From contig JAJTFJ010000010.1 of assembly GCA_021298435.1 (NCBI GenBank), positions 1-33,032 on the forward strand: 33,032 nucleotides of DNA, read 5' to 3'. A program made the translations under genes and the position numbers. Each line of letters opens with the position of its first letter. Position 1 is the first letter of the stretch. The notes beneath the pieces were generated by a model. It was not told the DNA's origin and did no database searches. It saw nothing but the letters and a program-made list of their open reading frames with translations. This DNA is from Ilumatobacteraceae bacterium. Its GTDB lineage: Bacteria > Actinomycetota > Acidimicrobiia > Acidimicrobiales > Ilumatobacteraceae. Below are positions 16,495 through 24,362 of this stretch, piece after piece.

Positions 16495-17697
16495 TTAGCT
16501 CAAGCGCTCAACGATCATTGCCATACCCTGGCCACCACCGACGCACATGGACTCCATGCCGTAGGTCTTGTCTTCCCACTGAAGACCATTGATGAGGGTT
16601 GTCATGATGCGAGCACCGGTCATACCGAATGGGTGACCAAGCGCAATGCCACCACCGTGGATGTTGAGCTTGTCCATTGGAATTCCGAGGTGCTTTGCTG
16701 AAGGAAGAACCTGTGCAGCAAATGCTTCGTTGATTTCGACGAGGTCGATCTGATCGATGGTCATACCGGCGCGCTTGAGAGCCTGGCGGCATGCTTCGAT
16801 TGGTCCAAGGCCCATGATTTCTGGGTTGAGACCAGACACACCCGAGGACACGATGCGTGCGAGTGGGGTGAGACCCAACTGCTTTGCCTTGGTGTCAGAC
16901 ATGACCATGACTGCTGCTGCACCGTCGTTGAGTGGGCAAGCGTTACCTGCGGTGATGGAACCATCAGGGCGGAACACTGGCTTCAACTGCGATGTTGCTT
17001 CGTAGGTGGTGCCGGCACGTGGGCCGTCGTCCTTGGAAACAACAGTGCCGTCGGGAAGAACGAGTGGTGTGATCTCGCGCTCGAAGAAACCATTCTCCTG
17101 GTGAGCAACTGCGAGGTTGTGTGAGCGAACACCGAAGTGGTCCATCTCTTCACGTGTCACGCCTTCAACCTGCACCACGTTCTCTGCGGTCTGACCCATT
17201 GCGATGTATGCGTCTGGCAAACCTGCTGCTGGAGTCCACACTGCTGCGCCACCTTCGGAACGTGCACGTGTACGAGCACCGGCTTCCTTGAAGATTGCGT
17301 TTGGAGCAGAGTCGGACGCACCTGATGCGTAGCGGCTCACTGCTTCAACACCGGCAGCGATAAAGCAATCGCCTTCTCCGGCGCGAATGGCGTGTGCTGC
17401 CATGCGGATGGTCTGCAATGAAGAAGAGCAGTAGCGGTTGACGGTGACGCCAGGAACGTTGTCGAGGCCAGCCAAGATGGCGACCATACGACCGATGTTG
17501 AATCCGCCTTCACCGGCAGGCTGACCGATTCCCATGATGAGGTCTTCGACATCGTCGGCCTTCACTTGAGGAACTTTGGCCATGAGAGCCTTGACGATCT
17601 GTGCTGACATGTCGTCAGGACGAAGATCCTTGAGCGAACCCTTATTTGCGCGGCCGATTGGGCTGCGGGCTGTTGCAACAATTACTGCTTCGGGCAT
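16495..17697 (-). CDS. Acetyl-CoA acetyltransferase / thiolase (FadA-like)
   Basis: 400 aa, typical thiolase length. Catalyses thiolytic cleavage or condensation of acyl-CoAs. Nucleophile C90 in VNRYCSSSLQT, active-site His in GGGIALGHPFGMTGAR (about H355), and the second Cys in ESMCVGGGQGMAMIVE (C385). It has a GGGAG-class Shine-Dalgarno (GGGAG at 17708-17704, 6 nt before ATG). The presence of a P450 two genes away resembles the lipid/steroid-degradation neighbourhoods of Actinomycetota, but no other step of such a pathway is seen, so the acyl chain is undetermined. Confidence 0.93.
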   Translation of the reverse strand: MPEAVIVATARSPIGRANKGSLKDLRPDDMSAQIVKALMAKVPQVKADDVEDLIMGIGQPAGEGGFNIGRMVAILAGLDNVPGVTVNRYCSSSLQTIRMAAHAIRAGEGDCFIAAGVEAVSRYASGASDSAPNAIFKEAGARTRARSEGGAAVWTPAAGLPDAYIAMGQTAENVVQVEGVTREEMDHFGVRSHNLAVAHQENGFFEREITPLVLPDGTVVSKDDGPRAGTTYEATSQLKPVFRPDGSITAGNACPLNDGAAAVMVMSDTKAKQLGLTPLARIVSSGVSGLNPEIMGLGPIEACRQALKRAGMTIDQIDLVEINEAFAAQVLPSAKHLGIPMDKLNIHGGGIALGHPFGMTGARIMTTLINGLQWEDKTYGMESMCVGGGQGMAMIVERLS

Positions 17698-17766
17698 TAA
17701 TGACTCCCTGTTTGGTGGTCCGCTGGTCGAACCGACTCACCGACATTAACCAAGAAACAGGGGAAA

Positions 17767-18051
17767 TCACTCCTCCGAGGACGCTTCTTTTGCCTCTGCG
17801 GCTGCCAAAACACGGTCCATTTCCTCTAACTGCAGGGGGTCCTTCATCCCCAACAGTTTGGAATAGAAGCGAATCCCCGCCGACGTGCCATTCACCCGCA
17901 CTGGCACTCGGTCACCGAGGTCCATGCCATATTCCTTTGGAATATCGACTCCCCAGACCCCCATCTCATGCAGGTCTTCTTCGGTGGCAGCTAATTCACC
18001 GCCATTCATCATGTACAAATCCGCGTCAACAAAGAAGGTGAACTCAGCCAT
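17767..18051 (-). CDS. 94-aa conserved-looking acidic protein, unknown function
   Basis: Begins MAEFTFFVDADLYMMNGGEL, has a central GVDIPKEYGMDLGDRVPVRVNG segment and ends in an acidic helix rich in Glu/Ala. No signal, membrane helix or known catalytic motif. The start at 18051 is supported by a minus-strand TACGGT hexamer 7 nt upstream, which would give a leaderless mRNA. It lies 69 bp upstream of the thiolase on the same strand and is divergent from the P450 with 33 bp between starts. This may point to a shared regulatory region and pathway. Confidence 0.65.
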   Translation of the reverse strand: MAEFTFFVDADLYMMNGGELAATEEDLHEMGVWGVDIPKEYGMDLGDRVPVRVNGTSAGIRFYSKLLGMKDPLQLEEMDRVLAAAEAKEASSEE

Positions 18052-18058
18052 ACATACG

Positions 18059-18078
18059 ACCGTACTGTCCCCTATTCT
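18059..18078. promoter_or_regulatory. Divergent leaderless -10 elements: 94-aa gene and P450
   Basis: For the P450, TATTCT (18073-18078, plus) lies exactly 6 nt before its ATG at 18085. For the 94-aa gene, TACGGT (18064-18059, minus) lies 7 nt before its ATG at 18051. The two hexamers are only 8 bp apart, so the promoters overlap and are likely to compete or be co-controlled. Confidence 0.55.
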
Positions 18079-18084
18079 TCCTGC

Positions 18085-19338
18085 ATGAATCTTCCCGTTG
18101 TACCCCTCGCAGATATCGATCTCTCGAACCCTGAGTTCTGGACACAGCCCCGCGACTGGCGTTATGGCGCCTTCAAGACACTCCGCGAAGAGTCCCCGTT
18201 CCATTTCTTTGAAGAGCGAATGGTGGAGAACTCCCCTATCCCTCCCGGGGCGGGCTATCGCGCACTTGTTCGCCACGACGACATCTGGCATGTGAGCCGT
18301 AACGCCAACTTGTTCAAGAGTGGCGCAGGTTCCAACATCGGTGACTTGCCCGTCGAGATCAACGAGTTCTTCGGTTCCATGATCAACATGGACGACCCCA
18401 AGCACTTCCGTTTGCGTTCCATCGTGTCGAAGGGTTTCACGCCGAAGGAAATCACCGCACTCGAAGAATCCGTACGTGTGCGTTCCGCATCAGTGATTGA
18501 TCGCATGTTCGAGCGCTTCCCCGAGCGTGAGTGCGACTTTGTTCGTGAGGTGGCAGCACTCATGCCTCTGCAAATCATCTGCGACATGATGGGCATCCCC
18601 GAATCTGACGAAGAGATGATTTTCAACTGGACGAACACCATCCTTGGTGTCGGCGACCCTGAATACGTCGGCACATTTGATGACCTTGTTCGCGTGGGCG
18701 GAGAAATCTTCTCGTACGCACTTGCACTTGGTGAAGAGCGTTTGAAGAACCCAGGCAACGACATTGCATCCATCATGATGAACGCTGTTGTCGATGGCGA
18801 GCGCCTCACCGCTCAAGAGTTCGGGTCTTTCTTTATCTTGCTCGTGGTTGCTGGCAACGAAACAACTCGTACCGCAATTGGTCACGGCATGCGCGAGCTC
18901 ACCATTCATCGCGATCAGCGCGAGTTGTGGTTCAACGACTTCGAGACCCACACCAAAACAGCAGTGGAAGAAATTGTTCGCTACTCGACACCAGTGATTC
19001 ACTTCCGTCGTACCGCTACCGAAGACACCGAGATCAACGGCCAGCCCATCAAAGAGGGTGAAAAAGTTGTGATGTTCTACCAGTCAGGCAACCGTGACGA
19101 GAGTGTGTTCACGAACCCGAATGACTTCGATATCCGTCGCTCTGCTCAACCTGCACAGGTGGGCTTTGGTGCAGGCGGACCTCACTTCTGTCTGGGCGCC
19201 AACCTTGCGCGACGCGAGATTGCCGTGATGTTCGATGAGATCCGTCGTCGTGTGCCAACACTGGAAATCACTAGCGAGCCTGACTACTTGCAGAGCTCAT
19301 TCATCAATGGCATCAAGCGCATGCGGTGCGCTTGGTAA
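18085..19338 (+). CDS. Cytochrome P450 (actinobacterial CYP)
   Basis: 417 aa, soluble, a standard bacterial CYP. I-helix oxygen-activation motif AGNETT from residue 256, ExxR (EIVR, about 296-299), PERF-like loop, and heme-binding FGAGGPHFCLGANLAR with ligand Cys369. The end, INGIKRM, and the overall sequence look closest to the steroid/fatty-acid CYP group (CYP125/142/124 relatives), but substrate assignment needs comparison. It needs ferredoxin partners not present in this window. A -10 TATTCT 6 nt upstream suggests leaderless mRNA. The 3' end overlaps the convergent winged-helix gene by 42 bp. Confidence 0.95.
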   Translation: MNLPVVPLADIDLSNPEFWTQPRDWRYGAFKTLREESPFHFFEERMVENSPIPPGAGYRALVRHDDIWHVSRNANLFKSGAGSNIGDLPVEINEFFGSMINMDDPKHFRLRSIVSKGFTPKEITALEESVRVRSASVIDRMFERFPERECDFVREVAALMPLQIICDMMGIPESDEEMIFNWTNTILGVGDPEYVGTFDDLVRVGGEIFSYALALGEERLKNPGNDIASIMMNAVVDGERLTAQEFGSFFILLVVAGNETTRTAIGHGMRELTIHRDQRELWFNDFETHTKTAVEEIVRYSTPVIHFRRTATEDTEINGQPIKEGEKVVMFYQSGNRDESVFTNPNDFDIRRSAQPAQVGFGAGGPHFCLGANLARREIAVMFDEIRRRVPTLEITSEPDYLQSSFINGIKRMRCAW

Positions 19339-19689
19339 TTCTTCCTCGGTTGCGCTTGGCAATCGCATCTCCGCAATCTGACGAATCAAGGGCTCCAATG
19401 GATGCTCTGGGTTCAACGTGTTGAACCACCAACCGTCTTTTTTGTCGGAGATCACCACGTTGTTTATCGCGAGATACCGCAGAACATTTTGAATTTGGCT
19501 GCGCGAGCGGTCGGTAATTGTTGCAATTTCGGAACCGGTGCGAGCACCGATTGATCGCCCCAAGACGCAGAGAACATCAGACTCCACTCCGCGCGACAAA
19601 CATTTGAACGGATTATCACCGTTAAGGGTTGGATCTTGTTCGAGTATCGACATGCCGTGATGTGCACGCGACGCCCACGTGCGGGGCAT
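19297..19689 (-). CDS. Small winged-helix DNA-binding-like protein
   Basis: About 130 aa from the ATG at 19689 (an ATG at 19653 would give 118 aa; neither has a clear ribosome binding site). The core VLGRSIGARTGSEIATITDR and the segment SRSQIQNVLRYLAINNVVI fit a winged helix-turn-helix like that found at the N-terminus of actinobacterial nucleotidyltransferase-domain proteins, but no catalytic domain follows. The C-terminal 14 codons overlap the end of the P450 gene on the opposite strand. It might regulate nearby genes; no target is visible. Confidence 0.6.
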   Translation of the reverse strand: MPRTWASRAHHGMSILEQDPTLNGDNPFKCLSRGVESDVLCVLGRSIGARTGSEIATITDRSRSQIQNVLRYLAINNVVISDKKDGWWFNTLNPEHPLEPLIRQIAEMRLPSATEEELPSAPHALDAIDE

Positions 19690-19734
19690 CAACTGTTTGA
19701 TTGACTAGCTGTGTTTCATTAGTTGGGTGTTTGA

Positions 19735-20544
19735 TTATTCGGCAAGCATGCGAATGTCGGCAACGACTGCTGCGTGGTCACTCGGCTGCACCCCATTCAC
19801 TGGCTCAACGCCTGCCAACCACACGTTGGTCGGGTTGCCAATGGGCCGTGGTCGCGGCCATGACATGAACAGATAATCCAAACGGCGATTCGGCCACGTG
19901 GAGTCTTCGATGTATGGGTTATCGCGACGCCATGTAAAGCCGTTGTCTTCGTTCACGATTTCCCACAAGTCGGTGAATACCAAACCTTCGATGGCACTCT
20001 CTCGACGACCTGTCATCATGCGAATCTCATCAGAGTCAGGAACTGAGTTGAAGTCGCCAGCAAGAATCACTGGCGTATCCACTTCAGGGTCAACGCGTAG
20101 TTGATCAACAATGCCGCACAATGCTTCGCACTGCGCCACACGTGTTGCTGAACCATCGAATTTGTGATCAAGGTGAGTGCACACTGTCCACCAGCGACCA
20201 TAGGGAGTTTCCAGTTGCGCAACAATTGCGCGGCGATAGCTCGGTGCACCAGTGACGTCAGGAAGGCGATGCACTTCCCACGAGATGATCGGCCAACGAG
20301 ACAAGATTGCATTGCCCATGCTCACGCCATCGTCGTACCACGGACCTTCGGTGCGTGCGACATACATGTTGAGTTCATCAGCAAGCCACTGTGCTTGGTC
20401 AAGGCCACCTTCTTGCGCCCACACCTCCTGCAGGAATACAACGTCGGCGTTCTCCTGCTGCAACACATTCAAGATGGCCTCTTGGCGGTCACGCCATGGA
20501 CCGAACTGGTGCCACAGGTTCCACGTCAGGATTCGCGCTTGCAT
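19735..20544 (-). CDS. Endonuclease/exonuclease/phosphatase (EEP) family protein
   Basis: 269 aa. Four DNase I-fold motifs are visible: ILTWNLW at the N-terminus, VVFLQEVW (metal-binding Glu), ILAGDFNSVPDSDE and the final PSDHAAVVADI (catalytic Asp-His). The family hydrolyses phosphodiesters or phosphomonoesters of DNA, phosphoinositides or sphingolipids; the target is not evident. No signal peptide, so cytoplasmic. GAAAGGG 6 nt upstream is a good ribosome binding site. Its start is 4 nt after the stop of the alpha/beta-hydrolase-like gene, so they are co-transcribed. Confidence 0.88.
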   Translation of the reverse strand: MQARILTWNLWHQFGPWRDRQEAILNVLQQENADVVFLQEVWAQEGGLDQAQWLADELNMYVARTEGPWYDDGVSMGNAILSRWPIISWEVHRLPDVTGAPSYRRAIVAQLETPYGRWWTVCTHLDHKFDGSATRVAQCEALCGIVDQLRVDPEVDTPVILAGDFNSVPDSDEIRMMTGRRESAIEGLVFTDLWEIVNEDNGFTWRRDNPYIEDSTWPNRRLDYLFMSWPRPRPIGNPTNVWLAGVEPVNGVQPSDHAAVVADIRMLAE

Positions 20545-20548
20545 CTCT

Positions 20549-21241
20549 CTACCCTTTCAGAAATTCAATGACCGCTGTGGCTATTGCTGCTGGTTGTTCA
20601 GGCAACATCGCATGACTTGAACCATCAATCTCTACTAAACGTGCGTGTGGTGCAGATTCAGCGACATATCGACGGCCGTTCTCCACGGGGGCAACTGCAT
20701 CCTGAAGTGCTTGCACCACCAGGACGCGATCCACCGATGCGCCCCACCACTCTTCACGAGGAGTTCTCAGCACAGCTGCTCGTTGATATTTCATGATTTC
20801 AGGAAACCATCCACTGCGCCAGGGTTCGGGATCATTACCGGCGGCAAAGAAACACATCTTCACATTCTTCATATGCTCCTCATCGCTCAGACTCTCGTCA
20901 TAGCAATCCGACAGTGCCGCCCAAATATGTTCTTCGGGCTCTACAAGACCGCCAGCAGCCAGCAATGTCAGCGAGAGGACACGATCGTTGAAGTCTGCAG
21001 TGATGCATCGTGATAATCGATTACCAAACGCGTGCCCAATAATGTGAAACTTTTCAATACCTAAAGCATCGAGCTGCGACACTGAATCTGCAGCTAAGTC
21101 GTGCAATGTCGGCTTACCAGAAAACGTTGCTCGCGGTTCTAGAGCAACTGTGCGAAAACCTTCAGCCTCTAACGAAACGCACAAGGCATCAAAGTCAGTG
21201 GCGGGACGTCCAAGGGATGGAACAAGAACAACTACGTCCAT
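20549..21241 (-). CDS. Alpha/beta-hydrolase-fold protein lacking the catalytic serine
   Basis: 230 aa from ATG 21241. The fold is clear: VVVLVPSLGRP (oxyanion strand), nucleophile-elbow region FHIIGHAFGNRLSR, an acid strand QALQDAVAPVENG and a terminal GSSHAMLPEQP (His). The elbow reads G-H-A-F-G, with GCG (Ala) where the family has Ser, so ordinary esterase chemistry is not possible; it may be a non-catalytic or different-mechanism member. A -10 TAGGGT lies exactly 6 nt before the ATG; the frame extends 2 codons upstream to a TTG that this argues against. In an operon with the EEP gene. Confidence 0.85.
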   Translation of the reverse strand: MDVVVLVPSLGRPATDFDALCVSLEAEGFRTVALEPRATFSGKPTLHDLAADSVSQLDALGIEKFHIIGHAFGNRLSRCITADFNDRVLSLTLLAAGGLVEPEEHIWAALSDCYDESLSDEEHMKNVKMCFFAAGNDPEPWRSGWFPEIMKYQRAAVLRTPREEWWGASVDRVLVVQALQDAVAPVENGRRYVAESAPHARLVEIDGSSHAMLPEQPAAIATAVIEFLKG

Positions 21242-21247
21242 TCTCAA

Positions 21248-21253
21248 ACCCTA
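21248..21253 (-). promoter_or_regulatory. -10 element of the alpha/beta-hydrolase - EEP operon (leaderless)
   Basis: TAGGGT on the minus strand, then a 6-nt spacer (TTGAGA), then ATG at 21241. The surrounding TAAGGGTTAGGGTTT has an accidental repeat look. Confidence 0.5.
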
Positions 21254-21280
21254 ACCCTTAGAGCGAAAACTGCCTCTCCG

Positions 21281-22021
21281 ATGAGTGAGAATAGAGAGAT
21301 GGAATCAGTGCCCACATTTGCTGGAGTGTTTGGCGGAGGTGGACTCTTCGGCATCGGGTATGCCCTGGGCGTCATTCACGGCCTTCGCGATCATGGCATC
21401 GACCTCACGAATTCCCCCATGCTGGGCACATCAGCAGGGTCTTGGGCTGCGGCAGCAACCGCACTGAATGTCTCGCTCGAAGAACTTCTCTCACTCCCCG
21501 TTCCTTCGTTTCCGAACCCCAAGCCTGGTGCTTTGGCCACTGTGGCAAAGTTGGCCTTCGGTGATCGCACAGCGCCCAATGTTCGCGCAGTCGTCACCTC
21601 GGTGCCTCGACTGCGTCGCGTTGTCCTCAGCGGCGAACACACGCCACTTGCGAAACTTGTCGCGGCCTCATCTGCTGTGCCCGGACTTCTTGCACCGCAA
21701 AGAATTGACGGCACCTTGTATGTCGATGGTGGCGTTCGCTCTGGTGTCAGTGTCGACTTGGCAGGACCTGCACACACACTTGTTGTCATCGCCCCACTAG
21801 CAGGCGCCATGTTCGGCCCCTTTGGCAACTACGTAGAGGGTAAGACAGACAAAGAACAAGAAAAGTGGCTCGACGAATACGGCGGACGTTTTCTTGAATT
21901 CTCACCACGTCAGACAACGGCTGACATCGCAACTCGACCACAACACTTGTTCAGTAGAGACCGAGCGATTGAGGCATATCACCGTGGGCGTGCTGAAACC
22001 AGCGACACCACCATTATGTGA
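21281..22021 (+). CDS. Patatin-like phospholipase
   Basis: 246 aa. Glycine-rich oxyanion loop GVFGGGGLFGIGYALG (15-30), nucleophile elbow GTSAG (S51), and the dyad Asp in YVDGGVRSG (about D149). These are the full patatin Ser-Asp dyad motifs, so it is probably an active lipid acyl hydrolase. No signal peptide. The second Met at 21299 (seven residues in) is a possible start, with GAGAAT, a weak -10, 6 nt before it. Divergent from the alpha/beta-hydrolase operon; the last 5 bp separate it from the convergent arylsulfatase. Confidence 0.9.
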   Translation: MSENREMESVPTFAGVFGGGGLFGIGYALGVIHGLRDHGIDLTNSPMLGTSAGSWAAAATALNVSLEELLSLPVPSFPNPKPGALATVAKLAFGDRTAPNVRAVVTSVPRLRRVVLSGEHTPLAKLVAASSAVPGLLAPQRIDGTLYVDGGVRSGVSVDLAGPAHTLVVIAPLAGAMFGPFGNYVEGKTDKEQEKWLDEYGGRFLEFSPRQTTADIATRPQHLFSRDRAIEAYHRGRAETSDTTIM

Positions 22022-22026
22022 CAGCG

Positions 22027-24360
22027 CTATTGCGTTGCAAGGCTGGCGAGGAATTCGCCATCAGCAATCTTTGCCGCAATCTCTGGCGATGGTTCGCTGA
22101 GACGCTCCAACGTGACACCGTGAATCTTTCCGGTGAAGCGATACACATGCGGGTAATTCCCCACGGGTGCACCCGTGTCCATTCCGATATCGAATGACTC
22201 ACCGCTCATGGAGAACACGATGGGAACTGACTTCTCAACTCGAGTGTGCCCGATGGGCTCGCCGTCCATAAAGAGCACTGCATTTCCGCCCGCACCAAAG
22301 CCACCGTCGTACACGTATTCAACTGTCAGCACATGACGACCCGGTGACAGCACTGCATTTGATGTTGCGATGTAATGCTCGTGACCCATCCAGTTGTAGT
22401 GATACGTCGGGCGAGAGTTGTCGTCGACATACAACGACCATCCGGCCATGTTGCCGCCTTGACATGCAATGACTCCGCGACAACCTGCTTCCGGAACATC
22501 AATGTCAGCGGTGATACGGAACGAACAGTTCTTGAGATTCACCACAGATGCTTCGGGCATACGAATGTGCTCTGCGGTGTACGTCATCTTCTTGAGCGAG
22601 CCCAAGTTGCTCGGCGGCACGACTGTCATTCCAATCGTTGAACCAGGTTCGCGTAATGGATACACATTGTTGCGCTTTGCTTCAGAGTCGAATAACTCCA
22701 ACAGTTCAGCCAGTTTCTCCGGGTATTTCTCGGCGAGGTTCACACCCTGCGAGAAGTCTTCCGCGATGTTGTACAGCTCCCACTTTTCTTGGTCGCCAAA
22801 GAACGGCACCATGCCGAAACGATTCCAGGGCACGCGACCATGGAAGCAACTTGCTATCCAGCCATCGTGATAGATCGCACGGTTACCAAACATCTCGAAA
22901 TACTGCGTCGTGCGAGTGCTTGTGCCGTCGTCACCTTCCATCGCGTACAGCATGGACACACCATCTACGGGTAGTTGTTGCAGGCCATTGACGACAGTCG
23001 GGATCTGAATACCAGCAGCAGCAAGCAACGTCGGCATCACATCCACCACATGATGGAACTGCGTGCGTAATCCACCGGGCTGTGCAATACGCGCAGGCCA
23101 CTGCACAGCCATTGCATTACGTGTGCCACCAAAGTGCGATGCGACTTGCTTCATCCATTGGAATGGAGAGTCAAGAGCCCATGCCCATGCAAGGTTGTAG
23201 TGGTTCTCGCAACGAGCAGTGCCGAAGTCATCCATGTGATCAAGTAGCCACTCAGGGTCTTCGGGTATGCCGTTCTGGAACGACGGCGCACTCCATGCAC
23301 CATGAATGGTTCCTTCAGCAGACGCACCGTTGTCGCCTGTGATGTACATGAACAAGGTGTTGTCGGCCTCGCCCATTTCTTCCACTGCATCAAGCACACG
23401 GCCAATTTGTGCATCGGTGTGCGCCATGAACCCCGCAAACACTTCCATGAGTCGCGACGCAACAGGCTTGTACCGATCGGGGTATTCCTCCCACGACGGC
23501 ACTTCCTCCGGCCGTGGTGTGAGTGTTGTTCCTTCCGGAATCACACCGAGTGCCAACTGACGCTCATAAATCTCTCGACGCAGTGCATCCCAGCCCTGGT
23601 CGAACTGGCCCTTGAACTTTTCAATCCATTCGGGCGCCACATGATGTGGGCAATGCATCGCACCTGTGGCGATGTATGTAAAAAATGGCTTCTCTGGTTG
23701 CGATGCTTTCTGCACACGCATCCATGAGATTGCTTTATCCGCAATGTCTTCAGTCATGTGATAGTCGTCGCGACCTTCATACGGCATCACAGGCGTTGTC
23801 TGGTCGAACATCGGTGGTTCCCACTGCGATGCTTCTGCGTTCAAGATGCCGTAGAAGCGCTCGAAGCCGAGACCGGTAGGCCAACGATCGAAGGGACCCG
23901 CAAGTGTTTGCTCCCACATCGGCGCCAAGTGCCACTTACCAAATGCGCCCGTGGAATATCCCGACTGCTTGAGAATCTCAGCAACGCTTGCTGCTTCCTT
24001 CGGAATCACGCTGTCGTAACCAGGGAACACATTGGCGCCCTCAGGGATGCCACCCATGTGCACGGTGTGATGATTACGACCAGTCAGCATTGCTGCGCGC
24101 GTGGGCGAACACAGCGCGGTGGTATGAAACTGGTTGAAACGCAACCCGTTTGCTGCAACACGATCTAGCGCAGGCGTGGGTACGGGACCACCGAATGTGC
24201 TGCACGTACCGAAACCAACATCGTCCAGCAAGATGAGCACGATGTTTGGTGCACCATGTGGCGCCTTCGGCATCTGCATCGCTGCCGGGGTGGATTCACC
24301 AACGATGATTCCTTGAACGCCCTCAAACTCTGGCGTTGGCTGCGGCAACGATGCACTCAT
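22027..24360 (-). CDS. Arylsulfatase (type I, formylglycine)
   Basis: 777 aa. Type I sulfatase hydrolysing sulfate esters. N-terminal NIVLILLDDVGFG gives metal Asp residues D46-D47; the signature LCSPTRAAMLTGR begins at residue 83, with C84 the residue converted to formylglycine (C-x-P-x-R class). A late metal motif ITGDNGASAEG is near residue 342. The last 200 residues form a beta-rich carbohydrate-binding/LamG-like region (YVDDNSRPTYHYNWMG...). Size and architecture resemble AtsD-type mycobacterial sulfatases. No signal peptide, so cytoplasmic. It is the last gene of the TetR - metallo-hydrolase - sulfatase operon, 2 nt after the previous stop. No formylglycine-generating enzyme is in the window. 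Confidence 0.93.
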   Translation of the reverse strand: MSASLPQPTPEFEGVQGIIVGESTPAAMQMPKAPHGAPNIVLILLDDVGFGTCSTFGGPVPTPALDRVAANGLRFNQFHTTALCSPTRAAMLTGRNHHTVHMGGIPEGANVFPGYDSVIPKEAASVAEILKQSGYSTGAFGKWHLAPMWEQTLAGPFDRWPTGLGFERFYGILNAEASQWEPPMFDQTTPVMPYEGRDDYHMTEDIADKAISWMRVQKASQPEKPFFTYIATGAMHCPHHVAPEWIEKFKGQFDQGWDALRREIYERQLALGVIPEGTTLTPRPEEVPSWEEYPDRYKPVASRLMEVFAGFMAHTDAQIGRVLDAVEEMGEADNTLFMYITGDNGASAEGTIHGAWSAPSFQNGIPEDPEWLLDHMDDFGTARCENHYNLAWAWALDSPFQWMKQVASHFGGTRNAMAVQWPARIAQPGGLRTQFHHVVDVMPTLLAAAGIQIPTVVNGLQQLPVDGVSMLYAMEGDDGTSTRTTQYFEMFGNRAIYHDGWIASCFHGRVPWNRFGMVPFFGDQEKWELYNIAEDFSQGVNLAEKYPEKLAELLELFDSEAKRNNVYPLREPGSTIGMTVVPPSNLGSLKKMTYTAEHIRMPEASVVNLKNCSFRITADIDVPEAGCRGVIACQGGNMAGWSLYVDDNSRPTYHYNWMGHEHYIATSNAVLSPGRHVLTVEYVYDGGFGAGGNAVLFMDGEPIGHTRVEKSVPIVFSMSGESFDIGMDTGAPVGNYPHVYRFTGKIHGVTLERLSEPSPEIAAKIADGEFLASLATQ

Positions 24361-24362
24361 GG

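Noticed and set aside
21242-21262. Telomere-like TTAGGG repeat
   Set aside because: Only two imperfect units occur and they are better explained as the -10 region of the alpha/beta-hydrolase gene.
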